Origin: Bartonella sp. ML69XJBT
GTDB lineage: Bacteria > Pseudomonadota > Alphaproteobacteria > Rhizobiales > Rhizobiaceae
Direction: 5' to 3'
Assembly (NCBI RefSeq): GCF_028618515.1
Contig: NZ_JAQITB010000015.1
Location: 1-40,922 of the forward strand
DNA: 40,922 nt
Every line of letters begins with the position of its first letter. Position 1 is the stretch's first letter. This document shows positions 8,657 to 17,537 of this stretch, piece by piece. The notes beneath the pieces were generated by a model that worked only from the letters and a program-made list of their open reading frames with translations, ran no database searches and was not told the DNA's origin. Both the position numbers and the translations under genes were made by a program.

Positions 8657-9670
8657 ATGATCGTGATGCCTCTTCAAAAGCCACCGATGGATACATCCCA
8701 TTTAAGCGCTCTGATGCAAGCAATCCGTGGTGCTGATATTTGTGTTTTATATCAGACCACCAATTTGGTTTATTTATGGGCAGAAAACTTGCCACAGCAT
8801 TTGCATAATAAATGGCGTGTAGGCTGTCGAGACAGTGACTTTTTTTCACTTGATCTTGCTGATAATATGGAAACCATTAAATTGCAAGTTTTAGCGACTG
8901 GCAAAATGCAAAGCATTGAAGCACGGTTTGAGGATATGGCCAAACAAGCGATTTGGTATAAATTTTCTATTGATTGTCACCGCAATGATCATGGAGACAT
9001 CATCGGCATTATCACCACGGGAGTTGATATTTCAGGCTTGCGCCGACGCGAACAAGTCTTAAAAATATTGCTTCGAGAAGTAAGCCACCGTTCCAAAAAT
9101 CTTCTTGCCATCATTCAAAGCATTGCCAGCCAAACGGCACGCTATACGGAATCGCTACAGATTTTCTTACGCAAATTTCAAGGACGCCTGCATTCTCTTT
9201 CGCATTCTCAAGATCTGATCACCGATTCCGATTGGCGTGGTGCCCAATTTCGCGAATTGGTACAAACGCAGGCTCTTGGTTATTTCATGAAAGAGACCGA
9301 ACGTTTTTCCCTTGAAGGGTTAGATCCTTATCTTTTTCCCAATGCCGCTTTACATATTGGTTTGGCTTTTCATGAGCTTATTGTCAATTCTCTTTCTTTT
9401 GGTGCCCTCTCACAAGAACAAGGCAATATCTGTGTACGCTGTGAAATCCAACCCAACACCGATGGAAAGATGCAACTTCTCATCACCTGGACGGAACATT
9501 TTGCAGCCAGCACCGTTCTCTCTAGCGAACAAAAAGCCTGTTTTGGTAGTGCTGTCTTAGAAAAAATTGTTCCTGTCTCTGTCAATGGTTCGGCTTCTTT
9601 TCAATTAACGGAAGAAGGAATTGTTTATCGTTTGTCTGTTCCAGAAACTTACTTTGACATCTTTTCTTAA
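8657..9670 (+). CDS. PAS-HWE family sensor histidine kinase
   Basis: This is a soluble HWE kinase of 337 residues, probably feeding phosphate to PhyR. The N-terminal half (about 15-125) looks like a PAS domain, ending in GIITTGVDISGLRRRE. It lacks the NCRFL cysteine motif of LOV domains, so blue-light sensing through a flavin-cysteinyl adduct is unlikely. The dimerisation box is LREVSHRSKNLLAIIQSIA with phospho-acceptor H144; the ATPase domain has FHELIVNSL (H239, N244) and the family-defining WTE (W278, E280). I see no membrane segment. The start is uncertain: no good ribosome site precedes this ATG or the ones at codons 4 and 11. The position immediately after phyR strongly suggests a direct functional partner; in some Bartonella the PhyR kinase is called LovhK, but this copy does not look like a LOV protein. 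Confidence 0.87.
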   Translation: MIVMPLQKPPMDTSHLSALMQAIRGADICVLYQTTNLVYLWAENLPQHLHNKWRVGCRDSDFFSLDLADNMETIKLQVLATGKMQSIEARFEDMAKQAIWYKFSIDCHRNDHGDIIGIITTGVDISGLRRREQVLKILLREVSHRSKNLLAIIQSIASQTARYTESLQIFLRKFQGRLHSLSHSQDLITDSDWRGAQFRELVQTQALGYFMKETERFSLEGLDPYLFPNAALHIGLAFHELIVNSLSFGALSQEQGNICVRCEIQPNTDGKMQLLITWTEHFAASTVLSSEQKACFGSAVLEKIVPVSVNGSASFQLTEEGIVYRLSVPETYFDIFS

Positions 9671-9799
9671 AAAAAGCAGTGCACCGGCCACAAAACGAAA
9701 AACAAAGAGTGGAGTGTGCCAAGAGTTGTTAAACTCTCCCTGTTCACCAAAAGACCTTAGCACCACACACTGTTAGGATACTAATCCCAAGGATCTCAA

Positions 9800-9981
9800 G
9801 TGGAACACGCAAGTGGAACACGCAAGTGGAACACGCAAGTGGAACACGCAAGTGGAACACGCAAGTGGAACACGCAAGTGGAACACGCAAGTGGAACACG
9901 CAAGTGGAACACGCAAGTGGAACACGCAAGTGGAACACGCAAGTGGAACACGCAAGTGGAACACGCAAGTGGAACACGCAA
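9800..9981. repeat. 13-bp tandem repeat, 14 exact copies
   Basis: The unit GTGGAACACGCAA is repeated 14 times without a single mismatch (14 x 13 = 182 bases). Because 13 is not a multiple of three, every frame is the same cycle of codons; the unit contains no stop in any frame on either strand, so spurious open frames of 60 or more codons arise on both strands. None has a ribosome site or conserved extension, so I treat it as a non-coding variable-number repeat. It lies between the PAS-HWE kinase and a small secreted protein. Confidence 0.95.
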
Positions 9982-10066
9982 GCTCTAAAAACGTTTATTC
10001 ATTGAAAGAGCCCTAAAGCTGACAAATAGAGCTCTATGCTGTCAACCTTTTATTGGAAAATATTTT

Positions 10067-10393
10067 ATGAATAGCCTTGTTTTTATCCTCTTATTGGTTT
10101 CATGCACAGATGATTTTAACAGCTGTTATTCTAATAACACCATGGTCGAAGTCTATCCCACAGCGCAAGCATGTGAACAAGCCATGATCCCTTCAACAAA
10201 AAAATTTGCTTCTTATGGGCAACAAATCTTTGCCCAATGCACCAGCGTACAGGCCAACTTATATCAACAACAAGTACAACTCACCTGGTCTGTGACAAAC
10301 CGAGGCAATTTTCTGCTTACAAGCCAAAATATGCATGATAAGGTCTTCCAAAATCATAAAGCAGATATTTTCTCATCTTATCACCATTTCTAA
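10067..10393 (+). CDS. Small secreted cysteine-containing hypothetical protein
   Basis: This 108-residue protein has a short hydrophobic N-terminus (LVFILLLVSCTDD) that is either a weak signal peptide or an anchor. Four cysteines occur at positions 13, 20, 36 and 58, spaced in a way that suggests disulfides in the periplasm. The 'SCTDD...C' start and the later 'AQACEQAM' are reminiscent of small conserved proteins in rhizobia with no assigned function. The last 30 residues look less conserved. It lies just downstream of the 13-bp repeat and upstream of another small membrane protein in the same direction. I do not recognise a function. Confidence 0.6.
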   Translation: MNSLVFILLLVSCTDDFNSCYSNNTMVEVYPTAQACEQAMIPSTKKFASYGQQIFAQCTSVQANLYQQQVQLTWSVTNRGNFLLTSQNMHDKVFQNHKADIFSSYHHF

Positions 10394-10481
10394 GCTTTTC
10401 CGCTATAAACCTCTTGCACAAAAAAACTTAAAAGCATAAACCCATCAAGCTCTCAGAAACCAATCCGTGGAAAAGTACAGA

Positions 10482-10931
10482 ATGATGGATAATCAAAACA
10501 CTCAACCTTCACAAAACCAACAGGCAGAGCAATATGCATTGCCTCAAGACATCCCCTTAGATCCATCCGTAGAACGGGTGAGAAAAAAGCTCATGCGTTT
10601 AATGATTGTTTCCATTGCAATAACACTCATTCTTATGCTTGCTGTACTGTTTAGCGTTGTCTATAAAATTATAGCAACGGGATCATCTGCAAAACAAACA
10701 GAGCTCTTAACTTCTCACCACAAAAATAAAGAAATGATCCACCACACCCTCTCCTTACCCAAAAACACACAAATTCTGTCGCAAAGCCTCTCAGAACACA
10801 ATATTTCCTTAAAGATCTTAACAGCAAATGGGCAGACAAAATTTATGATTTACAATTATCATAGTGGTGCACTTATCGCTGTTCTTTCTGTTGACACGGC
10901 AGAAGAAACATTGATCACCCCGCCCCATTAA
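10482..10931 (+). CDS. Single-pass membrane protein, DUF6476-like
   Basis: This protein of about 149 residues has a polar glutamine/asparagine-rich N-terminus, one membrane helix (about residues 38-62: MIVSIAITLILMLAVLFSVV) and a periplasmic tail containing SLPKNTQILSQSLSEHNISL and a final IAVLSVD strand. The arrangement (short cytosolic part with PSVERVRKKLMRL before the helix, then LP...I.S) resembles the alphaproteobacterial DUF6476 family; this is recognition by pattern only. The frame can start at GTG 10467, but ATG 10482 (or 10485) has GTGGAAAAG upstream. Role unknown, probably envelope-associated. Confidence 0.65.
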   Translation: MMDNQNTQPSQNQQAEQYALPQDIPLDPSVERVRKKLMRLMIVSIAITLILMLAVLFSVVYKIIATGSSAKQTELLTSHHKNKEMIHHTLSLPKNTQILSQSLSEHNISLKILTANGQTKFMIYNYHSGALIAVLSVDTAEETLITPPH

Positions 10932-10989
10932 AAAATGCTCCCACACCAAGCGCAAGCGCTTGCCTTCTGATTTATTAAGCATTTTTTTG
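10929..10989 (+). terminator. Possible terminator after the small membrane protein
   Basis: The arms AAAAAATGCT and AGCATTTTTT form a 10-bp inverted repeat, with an inner palindrome (CAAGCGCTTG) in the loop; the right arm itself supplies the T run. The loop is long, so confidence is limited. Confidence 0.35.
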
Positions 10990-10994
10990 TACGC

Positions 10995-11395
10995 TTGCCT
11001 CTCTCTCAAACAAAGAGGCAACCCTCGCTGTTGAACTCTCTCCGGTCTGAAAAACTCGAGATATTACCTTTAAAAACAGAAAGGCAAGTTCAGAATAACA
11101 AAACTCAACGCCTACCGCTTCTCAAAAACACACCAACTTGTAAAAGGAAAACACCCCTCACAAGCGCTTAAACAAAAACGTTCTTATTTAAATATTTTCT
11201 TCGCTGCAACATGTAAGGATTCAGGCAATGCTGTGCTTTTCTCTGCACTTGCTTCTCTCACCGGCACAGCAACAACCAACAATGTACCTTTATTCTGAGA
11301 ATGCTTGAAAAGTTGCTCTTTAAAATACAAAGGCGTATTCAAAACATAAAAATTCAAAGCGTGCCGCTTCTTAAAAACACAACATATTAATTTGT
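10995..11395 (-). repeat. Degraded copies of the DUF4167 gene 3' end (outer units)
   Basis: In minus-strand orientation this contains a 3' flank block X2 (about 11285-11395), a coding-end block Y1 (about 11140-11260) and a flank block X1 (about 10995-11135). Y1 is almost identical over 100 bases to Y2 at 11850-11962, and both resemble the real 3' end of the DUF4167 gene at 12105-12180 (the shared part being the last codons, the stop and GTGAGGGGTGCTGT-like sequence beyond it). A short frame here still ends ...EASAEKSTALPESLHVAAKK, matching EASAEKSTALPESL in the other copy. None is likely to be translated. Confidence 0.7.
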
Positions 11396-11815
11396 CATCA
11401 TAAATCATCGTTTTTCAATTTCAGTAATAATACCTAATAGCGTAACTTTCTCCTATCTGAAATTCTCTTATACTGAATCGATGAAAATCGCTTACTTGCA
11501 CATTATAAACAGAGGTGTGATGTGGCCTAAAAGCACTAAAAAAAAGAAACAAAATGCCTTTTATGAACACTCTCAGATACCAAGAGCTGTTGGAAACATT
11601 GGGAAGCTGGCAAAGAGTATGATACTACCCTCTTATGTCTTTATAAGTGTAAGGATAGTAGTGCACAACGGCTTTACCGTTATACCATTCGCAGCATTCA
11701 CAGGTAGCCCTCCGCGAAATAAGCTTGAGTGCATTGAGATACCTTTCTTTTCAAAAAGCACATGAACTAACAATATAATGGCATTCTGTCATGCCCTTTT
11801 ATATGAGGAGCGTGA
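11395..11815 (+). pseudogene. Integrase 5'-fragment remnant 3
   Basis: This carries the same leader-plus-start as the other integrase remnants: an AT-rich leader, then an ATG near 11552, and, across frames, YKCKDSSAQRLYRYTIRSIH. It is more decayed than copies 1 and 2. It sits inside the tandem repeat derived from the DUF4167 gene end, separating a Y block from its X block, so it appears to have been inserted after that duplication. No ORF here is credible. Confidence 0.55.
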
Positions 11816-11844
11816 TCCTCTTAAACACCCCAGTACTCGTGAGA

Positions 11845-12090
11845 GGACAGCACCCCTCACAAGCGCTTAAACAAAAACGTTCTTATTTAAATATTTTCTT
11901 CGCTGCAACATGTAAGGATTCAGGCAATGCTGTGCTTTTCTCTGCACTTGCTTCTCTCGCAAACAAAGAAGGAAACCTCGTTGTAGAACTCTCTCTGCTC
12001 TGAGAAGCTTTAGATGTTGCCTTTTAAACATAAAGGCGTATTCAAAACACAAAAACTCAACGCCTACCGCTTCTCAAAAACACACCAGCA
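11845..12090 (-). repeat. Degraded copy of the DUF4167 gene 3' end (inner unit)
   Basis: Block Y2 (about 11850-11962) repeats the end of the neighbouring DUF4167 gene; block X3 (about 11963-12090) repeats its downstream flank (CGCCTACCGCTTCTCAAAAA is shared exactly with X1). Together with the real gene end this makes three Y-X units in tandem, each about 215-260 bases. Confidence 0.7.
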
Positions 12091-12149
12091 TTTATCAGAG
12101 AATAGGAGAACAGCACCCCTCACAAATGTTTAAACAGCAACTTTCTTAT

Positions 12150-12896
12150 TCAAACATTTTCTTCTGCTGAAGATGTAACTACTCGGCGCCGCCGTGGTTT
12201 TCTCTGTATTTCTTGTTCTAACACAGGCAAAGAAGCCACCTTTTCGGTCGACGCATCTCCATTTTGAGAAGCTTCTGAGGTTACCCGTGACAGTTCAAAA
12301 TGGGAGAGTTCAAGGGATGGTTCTTCTTGAGCATGCACAACACGCCGCCGTGAAGTACGCCGCGTTCTTTTGACAGGCTCACTATTGTTCTCTTCGTGGG
12401 AGCATTGCTCTTGGGGGCTTTTTTCATCCAACAAAGTGTTAACCTCTGAGGTCTCTTCACGCGCATGGCCATTTTGCACTTTATCGTGTTGATCATGCGC
12501 ATTTTTCAACATTGTTTGTGATACGTCTGTGTCACAATTAACAGTGTCTTTGTCTTTTTTCTCAGCTTCAGCGTTTATTTCACCGCATTCTTGCTCACTA
12601 TTCTCATCACGTCGAACATATTGTGTTTGTCCAACTGCTGCCAAAATAATACGCAAATAATGTTCAGCATGTTGTAGATAATTCTCCGACATAACACGAT
12701 CGCCAGCACCCTGTGCATCACGCGCAAGACTTATGTACTTATCAGCAATTTGTTGAGCATTGCCGCGAATTTTAACATCCGGACCGCTACTTTCATAATT
12801 GCGAGACAAAGGGTTAGGGCCGCGACGATTATTATTGTTATTATTACTGTTATTATTATTGCGACCGCGTACCCGTCTATTTTGTTGTGGCCTCAT
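12150..12896 (-). CDS. DUF4167 domain-containing protein
   Basis: This 248-residue protein is typical of Hyphomicrobiales. The N-terminus is MRPQQNRRVRGRN followed by an asparagine run encoded by AAT-type triplets, then the DUF4167 core (about 24-95: GPNPLSRNYESSGPDVKIRG, QQIADKYISLARDAQ, AGDRVMSENYLQHAEHYLRI). The rest is low-complexity, acidic, and ends in arginine clusters (KRTRRTSRRR, RKPRRRR). Function is not established; the basic, disordered ends suggest RNA or DNA binding. AAGGGA lies about six bases before the ATG. The asparagine run is a triplet repeat and likely length-variable between strains. Its 3' end is duplicated in degraded form downstream. Confidence 0.88.
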   Translation of the reverse strand: MRPQQNRRVRGRNNNNSNNNNNNRRGPNPLSRNYESSGPDVKIRGNAQQIADKYISLARDAQGAGDRVMSENYLQHAEHYLRIILAAVGQTQYVRRDENSEQECGEINAEAEKKDKDTVNCDTDVSQTMLKNAHDQHDKVQNGHAREETSEVNTLLDEKSPQEQCSHEENNSEPVKRTRRTSRRRVVHAQEEPSLELSHFELSRVTSEASQNGDASTEKVASLPVLEQEIQRKPRRRRVVTSSAEENV

Positions 12897-13686
12897 TTTT
12901 ATCCCTTTTTGGAGTGTGTGTGTCTTAATTGACTCTTCTTCATTGCATTATTTTTCGATAACGCTCATCATGTTTACAATACGGTTATCAGGCTATCCGC
13001 GTTTTATTTCACTCAAATGATACCTACTGATATTTGATAAAGCATATATTTTTTGAAAATCACAAAAACAGCAGGGAAACCATAAGCTTAAAATTCCCTC
13101 TTTCTCTGTTAACCAGCAGAAACCTAGTGATGTTCACATAAAATGCCAAGTGTTTTTTTCAAAATAGACCATATTTTACTAAAAAAATAACCATCTTGTG
13201 GAAAAACAAAAACAAGAATAAACATAAGGATACCTCTAGCAAACAGAAAAGCTCTGCCAGAGAACACTAAAACTCTCTTTTCTGCTCTAAAACCACCAAT
13301 TCCTAAAACGCCGATATTGCCTGCCCCCTCGTGCATTCAACCCACAAGCATTCACATTTCCCTGAGTTACTGCGCGAACATGTTTATTTTATGAACATAG
13401 CCTTTCTTTTGCGCTAAAGCAACCCCTTTGTGAGCAATAATCCACGACCACTTCACAAAATCCGTTACTTTTTATAAATAGCTTAACATGAAGTATTATT
13501 CAAGTCCTCTGAACATGAACCGTTTAGTCTTGTTGCGAAAGAGTGCTCACTACTCTATAAATTTTGTTTATTTCCATGAAATATGTAAGGAAATCAGATC
13601 TCCCCTTTATGACAAATTGAGTATAAAAGCTAGTATAAATAATAAAGAGTATAAAAACATAAACTTATGAGAAAGAAACAGCTGAC
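12897..13686. other. Intergenic region without a supported gene
   Basis: AT-rich sequence between the divergent DUF4167 and fdhE genes. Short open frames exist on both strands but none has a ribosome site, conserved motifs or sensible composition. The promoters of both genes must lie here, but I cannot place them with confidence. Confidence 0.5.
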
Positions 13687-14649
13687 ATGTCACGTCTCTC
13701 TGAAAATTCAGAATTGTCTCAAAAAACGACGAGATCCATAAATAAAAATGGCATAAGGAATTCTGCTATTTTTGTCATGCTTCCTCATCAGGAGACTTTT
13801 TTTGCCAAACGCGCACAACGTTTTGCGCATTTAGCCAACAATTTCAAGAATAAACAAGTCCCCCTTTTTTTTACGCATTTTTGTCATGCTCAACAACAGT
13901 CTATCGAATATTTTAAAGATTTTGCCATTCCCCTTAGTCGTTTTGCGGCTCCCACAACCCCTCCTCTTGATCGCTCAAAATTCTTAATGTTGGGCTTGTA
14001 TGAAAGTATTGTTGGTGATTTTTTAAAACGCCTCTCACACTCAATAGTTCCCAACCAAGCCTTTTGGGCAACAAAAGCTGAAGCTTTAAACCGCACACAG
14101 CAGCAAAAAGACCAATGGCGCCTTTGGGGAGATAATCTGTTAAACCACAAACTTCCCCAACAACACTTAGCAGAACATCTTTTTATCACCGGTGCGCTGC
14201 AAATCATCTCTACTCTTGCCGCCTCACAACTAGAGAAGCACCAGCTAACCCCACAACAAAACAACCTCTGTCCTGCTTGCCAGGGAACCCATACCGCTAC
14301 CCTTATTATTGAAGACACATCGCAAGAAACCATAAAACTTTGTTCTTGCCTTTATTGCGGAACCCTCTGGCAAATCCCACACGCCCAGTGTACCTTTTGT
14401 GGAGAAACACAAAACACTTCCATCCACACCAGCAAAAATATGCCCGACGGCATTTTACTGGAAACCTGTCAGACATGTGGCTCTTATTGCAAACAAATCA
14501 ATCAGCAGAAAAAACCGACAAGCGATGTTTTTGCCGATGACATAAGCACCCCACTAGCTGATTTTTTATGCAAAACGCCTTTTCATTTTAAGGATAAAAG
14601 CTTTAATCCGTTCTATCAAACTTATGTAAATATTATCATTTCTGATTAA
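13687..14649 (+). CDS. fdhE: Formate dehydrogenase accessory protein FdhE
   Basis: This 320-residue protein matches FdhE, a cytoplasmic iron/zinc-binding factor needed for maturation of formate dehydrogenase. The N-terminal helical half (FFAKRAQRFAHLA, FFTHFCHAQQQSI) is followed by a C-terminal rubredoxin-like half with four CxxC motifs: CPAC, CLYC, CTFC and CQTC, plus the closing CSYC-like cysteine in CGSYC. The normal closing motif (DISTPLADFL...NPF) is present, followed by ten extra residues that run into the end of a broken transposon, so the original stop may have been replaced. GAGAAAG about ten bases upstream supports the start. No formate dehydrogenase subunit is in the window, so it is either an orphan or serves an enzyme encoded elsewhere. 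Confidence 0.88.
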   Translation: MSRLSENSELSQKTTRSINKNGIRNSAIFVMLPHQETFFAKRAQRFAHLANNFKNKQVPLFFTHFCHAQQQSIEYFKDFAIPLSRFAAPTTPPLDRSKFLMLGLYESIVGDFLKRLSHSIVPNQAFWATKAEALNRTQQQKDQWRLWGDNLLNHKLPQQHLAEHLFITGALQIISTLAASQLEKHQLTPQQNNLCPACQGTHTATLIIEDTSQETIKLCSCLYCGTLWQIPHAQCTFCGETQNTSIHTSKNMPDGILLETCQTCGSYCKQINQQKKPTSDVFADDISTPLADFLCKTPFHFKDKSFNPFYQTYVNIIISD

Positions 14650-15790
14650 ATATACTGTTGATTTCCTGCTTCTTCGAGGCTGGTTTCACCAAAGTCACAG
14701 GACATTGGCCAGAGCCTTCCTCTCCACAGGCTAACACAGTGGAACTCATCGCTAAGTTTTTTAAATTAATCGCGGCATTAATGTCTCGGGCGTGGTGTGT
14801 ACCACAATAAGAACATCTCCACTCACGTATGTTAAGAGGCAATTGTTCAATCTTACATCCGCAATGATAGCAGATCTTACTGCTTGCATACCAACGATCT
14901 GCAATAACAATCTTTCGACCATAGCGTGCCGCCTTATATTCCAATTGACAGCGAAACTCGAAAAAACTTTGATCTGCAAGGGCACGCGATAAATGCTGAT
15001 TTTTCAGCAAGCCTTTTACATGAAGACCTTCGAGACAAAATGTACCAAAACGCTGAATTAAATCTGTTGTAACCTTATGCAAATTATCCGTTCTGATATT
15101 GCTTATCCACGCATGAAGCTTAGAGAGTTTTTGTTTCTCCTTATGGTGGTTGCTCGAGCCTTTTTGCTTACAACTTAAACGCCGTGATAAGCGCCGTAAA
15201 CGATTTAGCAAAGCTTTATAAGGTTTAACGCTTCCTATGGTTTCTCCTGTCGAAAGCGTTGCAAGTGTATTGATGCCCAAATCAAGACCAACAATAGCTT
15301 AGTTCTCGCTCCGTGACTCTTGATGATCTGTTTCAACGCTAAGACTTACAAACCACCGATCCGCTTTACAGCTAATGGTTTCTGATAAGATCTTTCCTTG
15401 AAATCGCAATTGTTCTCACAGACGAAGCCAATCAAGTTTGGGAATTCTTATCTTGGAACCTCGCAACTGTATTTGATCATTGGTCAAAGTAAAATGATCG
15501 TGCACTCCTTTCTTTCTAAAGATAGGATATCAGCTTCTTCCTGAAAAGAAATTCTTAAAAAGCCAAACCCACTTGAATAATTGCCATTTGTAGAGGCATT
15601 TTTAGTAACTTCCATCATCCATGGAAATTGTTCTCATTTTAGAGAATTGGATTGTCTACCTAGCGCATAGTCATTAGGCTTTGGTAAATTATTATCTTTC
15701 TTCCATGCTTCATATTGCTGCCGCCATTCCTTCAGTGCCCAATTATAAGCAAAGCGCGCGCAACCACTGGCTCAAGCCATGTAGCTTCAT
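14636..15790 (-). pseudogene. tnpB: Broken tnpB (RNA-guided nuclease) of an IS607-type element
   Basis: This gene encodes a TnpB protein but is interrupted by a frameshift and several stops. The C-terminal 214 codons are open (14636-15280) and show the RuvC-II glutamate region CLEGLHVKGL, the zinc finger CYHC...CSYCG, and the RuvC-III motif ARDINAAINLKN. Upstream, across a TAA at 15299-15301, lies IVGLDLG with the RuvC-I aspartate. Further upstream pieces read KADRWFVSLSVET, LTNDQIQLRGSKIRIPKLDW, SSGFGFL and RFAYNWALKEWRQQYEAWKK, the usual TnpB N-terminus, with a likely ATG at 15790. The stop codon is 14 bases inside the convergent fdhE gene. The catalytic residues survive but the reading frame does not. 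Confidence 0.85.
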
Positions 15791-16455
15791 TGTTTATTGT
15801 TTAAGTCTAGAGCTATTTTGTGAGCAACAATCATTGCGATTGCCTCTACAGCTTGACGAACATTCTCTAATAACCTTTGATTTTTTCTCGAACGACTTCC
15901 ATAAAAACGAGCACTGAAGACAGTAATAATTTCTAAAACATCTTTGGCTAAATCTTCTTCAAAACTGCTTTCTTCTCCCTTGATTGAGAATGACAACCTC
16001 AACTTGTTTGGCTTCACAAATGGCGAAGACCAATTCCGCACCAAAGCGCAATAAACGATCTTTATGCGTAATCACCAAACGACCTATTTCATTTTCAATG
16101 AGAGCATCCAATAAACTTTTAAGACCTTTTTTACGATAATTCATCCCTGATCCTAAATCAGAGATGAGTTCATAAATCCAGCCTTGGCTTGCGCAATAAA
16201 GTTCAAGAACCTGTTTTTGTCGCTCTAAATCGTCTTTTTGATCATGGCTCGATACACGAGCATACGCAACGGTTTTCTTCGAGAAAGTTTTCTCGAACGA
16301 AAAAAATCAGGTCTCAACTTGGAAAGGTCATAACGGCGGTGACCTCCTGCAGTATGCTCAAAAATAATTTTGCCTTCACATTCCCAACGGCGTAGAGTGC
16401 TGATCGAAACACCCAAAGCTTGAGCAGCCTTACCTGTCCCAACAAATCTATCCAT
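15787..16455 (-). pseudogene. tnpA: Broken tnpA serine recombinase of an IS607-type element
   Basis: The start (ATG 16455) encodes a MerR-like helix-turn-helix, VGTGKAAQALGVSISTLRRWE, and TAGGHRRYDLSKL. After a frameshift near 16270 the frame resumes with VAYARVSSHDQKDDLERQKQ, containing the catalytic serine of small serine recombinases, and SDLGSGMNYRKKGL, then ENEIGRLVITHKDRLLRFG. A second shift near 15975 leads to SSFEEDLAKDVLEIITVF, RLYGSR-like SRSRKNQR and the end. The stop codon overlaps the tnpB start by four bases (ATGA), the standard arrangement for IS607. At least two frameshifts make it non-functional. Confidence 0.83.
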
Positions 16456-16579
16456 AATGTATATTATTACACAGATATAAATAGATACAACTAAGCTGTT
16501 AAAGCCTTTATTCAGCAAAATACCAAAGCTAACTTGTTTGCTTAAAAAAACTTAGGTCCACATGATCTTTAGCAAAACC

Positions 16580-16627
16580 CCACTTCCGACAGCCGCAAAG
16601 GAAAGCTGCCGGAAACGCCTGGAGTGG
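16580..16627. repeat. Imperfect inverted repeat (potential hairpin)
   Basis: CCACTTCCG-CAGC pairs with GCTG-CGGAA...GAGTGG around the loop CGCAAAGGAAA. It stands upstream of the broken tnpA and could be a structured end of the element or an unrelated hairpin. Confidence 0.45.
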
Positions 16628-16804
16628 TAACAAAAGATCTCAAACCACGGACCTTAACCATAGAGAGATATAAAAATATAAAGACCTTTCGTCACCTAAC
16701 GCGTACCACAATACATGCAAAACGCTTCTCTTTATCAATAATAATACGGCAGTTTTATGATGTGATTAAATTTTTCAAGCAAACAAGACACAAGCGAACA
16801 TAAC

Positions 16805-17045
16805 ATCGACTTATAAGAATAATTTATTGTTTAACAGCTTGAATGAGAGAGCTTCAAAACAGAGAATTCTCTCATTTTATTAAATCTGTTTATGTTGCAT
16901 CAATCAAAACTATTGGCTTGCACCCCACAAACCGAATTGGTATGGGTTGAAAACCTTTATAACAAAGAGATAAAAGACCTCTTATGAAAACTCTCAAATG
17001 CCAAGAGCTAGAACAGCATAGGGAGCAAGCAAAGCCTAGAAACAT
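16805..17045 (+). pseudogene. Integrase 5'-fragment remnant 4
   Basis: This is the most decayed of the four. The leader (TTTATTGTTTAACAGCTTGAATGAGAG and TCAATCAAAACTATT-like parts) and the first codons (ATG near 16984, MKTLKCQELEQH) still align with copies 1-3; the later HKRKD-type region is no longer recognisable. The DNA from here to about 17530 contains no supported gene. Confidence 0.45.
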
Positions 17046-17537
17046 GCAGGCTTACATCTCAAGAACAGGAATTCTCTTCATACTCTCTCAACGAAAGCCA
17101 AAACAAGATGCTCTAACATCTCTTCTCTCTTGAGAATTAAGACCCATAAAGCATTGAAATATATTTCGCTATTTATCTTTTCATCTTGAGGATGCTGGAA
17201 GATATTTTTTAACGCATATTTTAACACATAGGCTAAGAAGAAAAATCTTATTGCATATCCAATTTATTGCCCGCCGCAATTTTATCCTCTATATTGGCAC
17301 TTTAAGCGATCCTTTTAAAAAAATACAGCCCTGACAAAATGTGATATTTTTAAAAGCAAGAGAAAAAATTTCAAAGAAATAGCTCATGAGGCAGAAACAA
17401 TAACAAGATTTTTGTCCATCAAGATATTACAGATATGAAAACAGTGATGACCATAGGCACAAAGAACTTTGATATTTTTTCATCAAATTTCCCATACTCT
17501 TCAATTTTCATGTAAAAAACGCGCCCCATATAAAAAT

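Larger units (their letters stand above)
14636..16630 (-). mobile_element. Degenerate IS607-family element
   Basis: The tnpA-tnpB pair, the serine recombinase type and the 4-base overlap define an IS607-type transposon. The tnpB end reaches into fdhE; the other end probably lies between tnpA and about 16630, where an imperfect inverted repeat occurs. Exact ends cannot be set because IS607 elements have no terminal inverted repeats and make no target duplication. Confidence 0.7.

Noticed and set aside
9744-10016. Long open frames on both strands over the 13-bp repeat (MEHASGTRKW- and MFHLRVPLACS-type peptides)
   Set aside because: They exist only because the repeat unit has no stop in any frame; no ribosome site, no non-repetitive conserved part.
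12799-13020. Leucine-run plus-strand frame opposite the DUF4167 start
   Set aside because: It is the antisense of the asparagine triplet run and has no independent support.
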